Shown: positions 6,118 through 7,321 of the stretch, in pieces
Numbering within the stretch: the stretch's first letter is position 1
Layout of the letters: each line of letters begins with the position of its first letter
Source: a bacterium
Lineage (GTDB): Bacteria; Margulisbacteria; Marinamargulisbacteria; SXXA01
Length of the DNA: 7,321 bases
NCBI GenBank assembly: GCA_947502965.1
Contig: CANNCG010000046.1
Location: 1 to 7,321 of the forward strand
Direction: 5' to 3'
Translations under genes and position numbers: made by a program
Notes under the pieces: generated by a model
The model's input: only the letters and a program-made list of their open reading frames with translations
Database searches by the model: none
What the model was told of the DNA's origin: nothing

Positions 6118-6690
6118 ATGCCCACCACACAACCCGTTCATGTATCCGCCCAAATCACGCCAAACCCCAATACCCTCAAGTTTGTCGTTGACCAGATTAT
6201 TTTGGATTACGGCTCTATAGACTTTGCCACCAAAGAATCTGCCAACACCTCCCCACTGGCCAAACGCCTTTTTGACATTGTCGGTGTCACCTCTGTTTTT
6301 GCGGGGACCAACTTTGTCTCTGTCACCAAATCCAACAGCATCGACTGGATCGACCTCGCAGAACCTGTTACCGACACCATCCGAGATGCCTTTATCACAG
6401 AAACAGTATTGATCGACCCGCTCATCATCGAAGCGCGCGATGCGGCTGGCACCAGTGACACAACCGATATCGAACGCCGTATTCGTGAAATACTCGAAAC
6501 CGAAATTCGTCCCGCCGTGGCCATGGATGGTGGCGATGTATTGTTTCACAGCTATGTAGACGGCATTGTGACCTTGCACCTACAAGGGGCTTGCAGCACA
6601 TGCCCGAGTTCGACCATGACCCTCAAGCTTGGTATCGAAGGACGTCTACGCGAAGAGATCCCTGAGATTCGTGACGTGGTGCAACTTTAG
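6118..6690 (+). CDS. Nfu-type Fe-S cluster carrier (NfuA/NifU C-terminal domain)
   Basis: This 190-aa protein has two domains. Residues 8-95 form an Nfu N-terminal domain (TPNPNTLKF at 14-22, SPLAKRLFDIVGV, FVSVTK). Residues 118-190 form the NifU C-terminal domain with MDGGD (136-140) and the cluster-binding CSTC (C159, C162). Proteins of this type accept a [4Fe-4S] cluster, shared between two subunits through the CxxC motifs, and deliver it to enzymes. I chose ATG 6118, with AAGGAG 6102-6107 and 2 nt after the sufU stop; the earlier ATG at 6034 is inside sufU and does not add family sequence. The end PEIRDVVQL is the normal family C-terminus, so the TAG is a genuine stop. The reading frame stays open beyond it across the following repeats. 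Confidence 0.93.
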   Translation: MPTTQPVHVSAQITPNPNTLKFVVDQIILDYGSIDFATKESANTSPLAKRLFDIVGVTSVFAGTNFVSVTKSNSIDWIDLAEPVTDTIRDAFITETVLIDPLIIEARDAAGTSDTTDIERRIREILETEIRPAVAMDGGDVLFHSYVDGIVTLHLQGACSTCPSSTMTLKLGIEGRLREEIPEIRDVVQL

Positions 6691-6701
6691 TCTCAAACCA
6701 T

Positions 6702-6735
6702 GCGATGCCCCACCCCTAACCCCTCCCCAGGGAGG
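6702..6735. repeat. Left inverted repeat of the spacer element
   Basis: It is the reverse complement of 7028-7061 with about 29 of 34 positions identical by my hand alignment. The core is GCCCCACCCC with CCCCAGGGA at the inner end. Confidence 0.75.
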
Positions 6736-6749
6736 AGAACTACTTTTTC

Positions 6750-6778
6750 GAGGATGCGCTGCTACTCAGCGCATCCTC
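6750..6778. repeat. Strong hairpin with 12-bp stem
   Basis: GAGGATGCGCTG (6750-6761) and CAGCGCATCCTC (6767-6778) pair perfectly around the loop CTACT. No T-tract follows on either strand. It overlaps the start of direct repeat A. It could stabilise the 3' end of the suf mRNA, as palindromic intergenic elements often do. Confidence 0.8.
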
Positions 6779-6822
6779 ATACTCCTTGGGATCGCGAGGG
6801 CGAGTCTGTCGTAGCCTTGGCG
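6772..6822 (+). repeat. Direct repeat copy A, 51 bp
   Basis: It is identical to 6946-6996 except at two positions (6779 A versus G; 6792 T versus G). It includes the run CGAGTCTGTCGTAGCC. Confidence 0.9.
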
Positions 6823-6859
6823 CAGGATAGCCTACAAAGGGCCCATGAATCAGGGGGCT

Positions 6860-6874
6860 GTCTGCGCAGCAGAC
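6860..6874. repeat. Small hairpin inside the spacer element
   Basis: GTCTGC (6860-6865) and GCAGAC (6869-6874) form a 6-bp stem with a 3-nt loop, between the two direct repeats. Confidence 0.5.
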
Positions 6875-6945
6875 TGGGGGTGCCACCCTACGCAGCGTTT
6901 TCTACACGTAAAGATCTGCACAAAGTCGCGGTTTTGCAGCCTGCT

Positions 6946-6996
6946 CATCCTCGTACTCCTTGGGAGCGCGAGGGCGAGTCTGTCGTAGCCTTGGCG
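6946..6996 (+). repeat. Direct repeat copy B, 51 bp
   Basis: This is the second copy of the 51-bp unit at 6772-6822, with two differences. The flanks diverge at once on both sides, so the unit is well defined. Confidence 0.9.
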
Positions 6997-7027
6997 AAGA
7001 CGGACGAGCCCTCGCAAATTTCTCGCC

Positions 7028-7061
7028 CTTCCCTGGGGAAGGGTTGGGGATGGGGCCTCGC
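7028..7061. repeat. Right inverted repeat of the spacer element
   Basis: It is the inverted partner of 6702-6735. It also contains its own small fold, CTTCCC...GGGAAG around TGG-type bases (7028-7043). Confidence 0.75.
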
Positions 7062-7094
7062 GTTGTTCGAAAAAAAGATCTGGGCACATACCCA

Positions 7095-7321
7095 ATGACA
7101 AACCTAAACGAAGAAAAATCGCCATGCAAAATCGCCTTCGTCAATCAAGGCTGTCGCCTGAACCAAGCGGAGACAGCCGCCGTCGAATCCGCCTTTTGGA
7201 AAGAATCCGGCTATGACATCGTGGCGGCCACAGACCCCGCCGACGTCGTCATCGTCAACACGTGCACCGTCACCGAAAACAGCGACAACGACACCCGCAA
7301 ACTCCTCAGCAAATTGGGCCG
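7095..7321 (+). CDS. MtaB-like tRNA methylthiotransferase, 5' part only
   Basis: The first 75 codons are present and the gene runs off the window. The N-terminal methylthiotransferase domain is clear: VNQGCRLNQAET with Cys20, and ADVVIVNTCTVTENSD with Cys57, two of the three cysteines that hold the auxiliary [4Fe-4S] cluster. The third cysteine and the radical-SAM CxxxCxxC lie beyond the edge. NQAET and NTCTVT followed by the D-rich stretch fit MtaB (methylthiolation of t6A37 in tRNA) better than MiaB (usually GCQMN) or RimO, but the fragment is short. The ATG at 7095 has no strong ribosome site. It is an Fe-S enzyme, so its place after suf genes makes sense, though the repeat spacer may separate it from the operon transcript. 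Confidence 0.75.
   Translation, partial: MTNLNEEKSPCKIAFVNQGCRLNQAETAAVESAFWKESGYDIVAATDPADVVIVNTCTVTENSDNDTRKLLSKLG

Larger units (their letters stand above)
6702..7061. mobile_element. Repeat element in the nfu-mtaB spacer, bounded by inverted repeats
   Basis: This 360-base stretch is bounded by about 34-bp imperfect inverted repeats (6702-6735 and 7028-7061). Inside are a 12-bp-stem hairpin, two 51-bp direct repeats 174 bases apart, and a smaller hairpin. It has no credible protein, although an ORF of 132 codons (6700-7098) runs through it in the nfu frame and two long minus-strand ORFs overlap it; the products are repetitive and rich in Pro, Gly, Arg and Ser. The C-rich ends (CCCCACCCCTAACCCC type) resemble dispersed intergenic repeats seen in many bacterial genomes. 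It looks like a short non-autonomous element or a mosaic of repeat units. No target-site duplication was identified. Confidence 0.6.

Noticed and set aside
958..6690. General use of TAG as a sense codon in this genome
   Set aside because: sufB and nfu both end at their normal C-terminus with TAG, and no other conserved gene in the window has an internal TAG. Site-specific readthrough remains possible, general recoding does not fit.
6772..6996. CRISPR array from the two repeated 51-bp units
   Set aside because: There are only two copies, the repeat is too long, the 123-nt gap is too large for a spacer and contains hairpins, and no cas gene is near.
6700..7098. Independent 132-residue protein in the spacer
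   Set aside because: It consists of translated inverted and direct repeats, has no ribosome site or domain, and competing frames are equally open.

Overview
The window is essentially one SUF iron-sulfur cluster assembly operon on the + strand, followed by a repeat-filled spacer and the start of a tRNA-modification gene. The order is rrf2-type regulator (560-946), sufB (958-2400), sufC (2407-3165), sufD (3165-4349), sufS (4346-5584), sufU (5666-6115), nfu-type carrier (6118-6690), a spacer made of inverted and direct repeats (about 6702-7061), and the first 75 codons of an MtaB-like radical-SAM methylthiotransferase (7095 to the window end). Gene junctions are 11 nt or less, or overlap, except sufS-sufU (81 nt). 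This argues for one transcript from upstream of the regulator. The organism is a Gram-negative bacterium, most likely proteobacterial in the broad sense (alpha- or delta/Bdellovibrio-like). The basis is full-length SufB/C/D/S with an Rrf2 regulator carrying three cysteines, AAGGAG ribosome sites, and an Nfu with an N-terminal TPNPNTLKF domain. I cannot name a genus.

The genes fit together as follows. SufS takes sulfur from cysteine and SufU (C39, D41, C64, C124) receives it. SufB, SufC and SufD form the ATP-driven scaffold. Nfu carries clusters to targets, and MtaB is itself a [4Fe-4S] enzyme. The Rrf2 regulator probably senses Fe-S or iron status and represses its own operon; a 7-bp inverted repeat (519-541) just upstream of it is a candidate operator.

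Three things are unusual. (1) sufB has an in-frame TAG at codon 406 in a conserved stretch, while the 74 codons beyond it are intact and clearly SufB. This is a fresh nonsense mutation, a base error, or recoding. (2) sufD carries an in-frame insertion-like segment (about 3465-3602) made of four consecutive hairpins, including a 43-bp near-perfect palindrome. It resembles in principle the palindromic elements that insert in-frame into Rickettsia genes. (3) The nfu-mtaB spacer is bounded by about 34-bp inverted repeats and holds two 51-bp direct repeats and a 12-bp-stem hairpin, an organisation like a non-autonomous mobile element.

The first 559 bases hold no convincing large gene. They contain one possible 39-aa minus-strand ORF with a strong ribosome site, a few small hairpins and the regulatory region of the operon.
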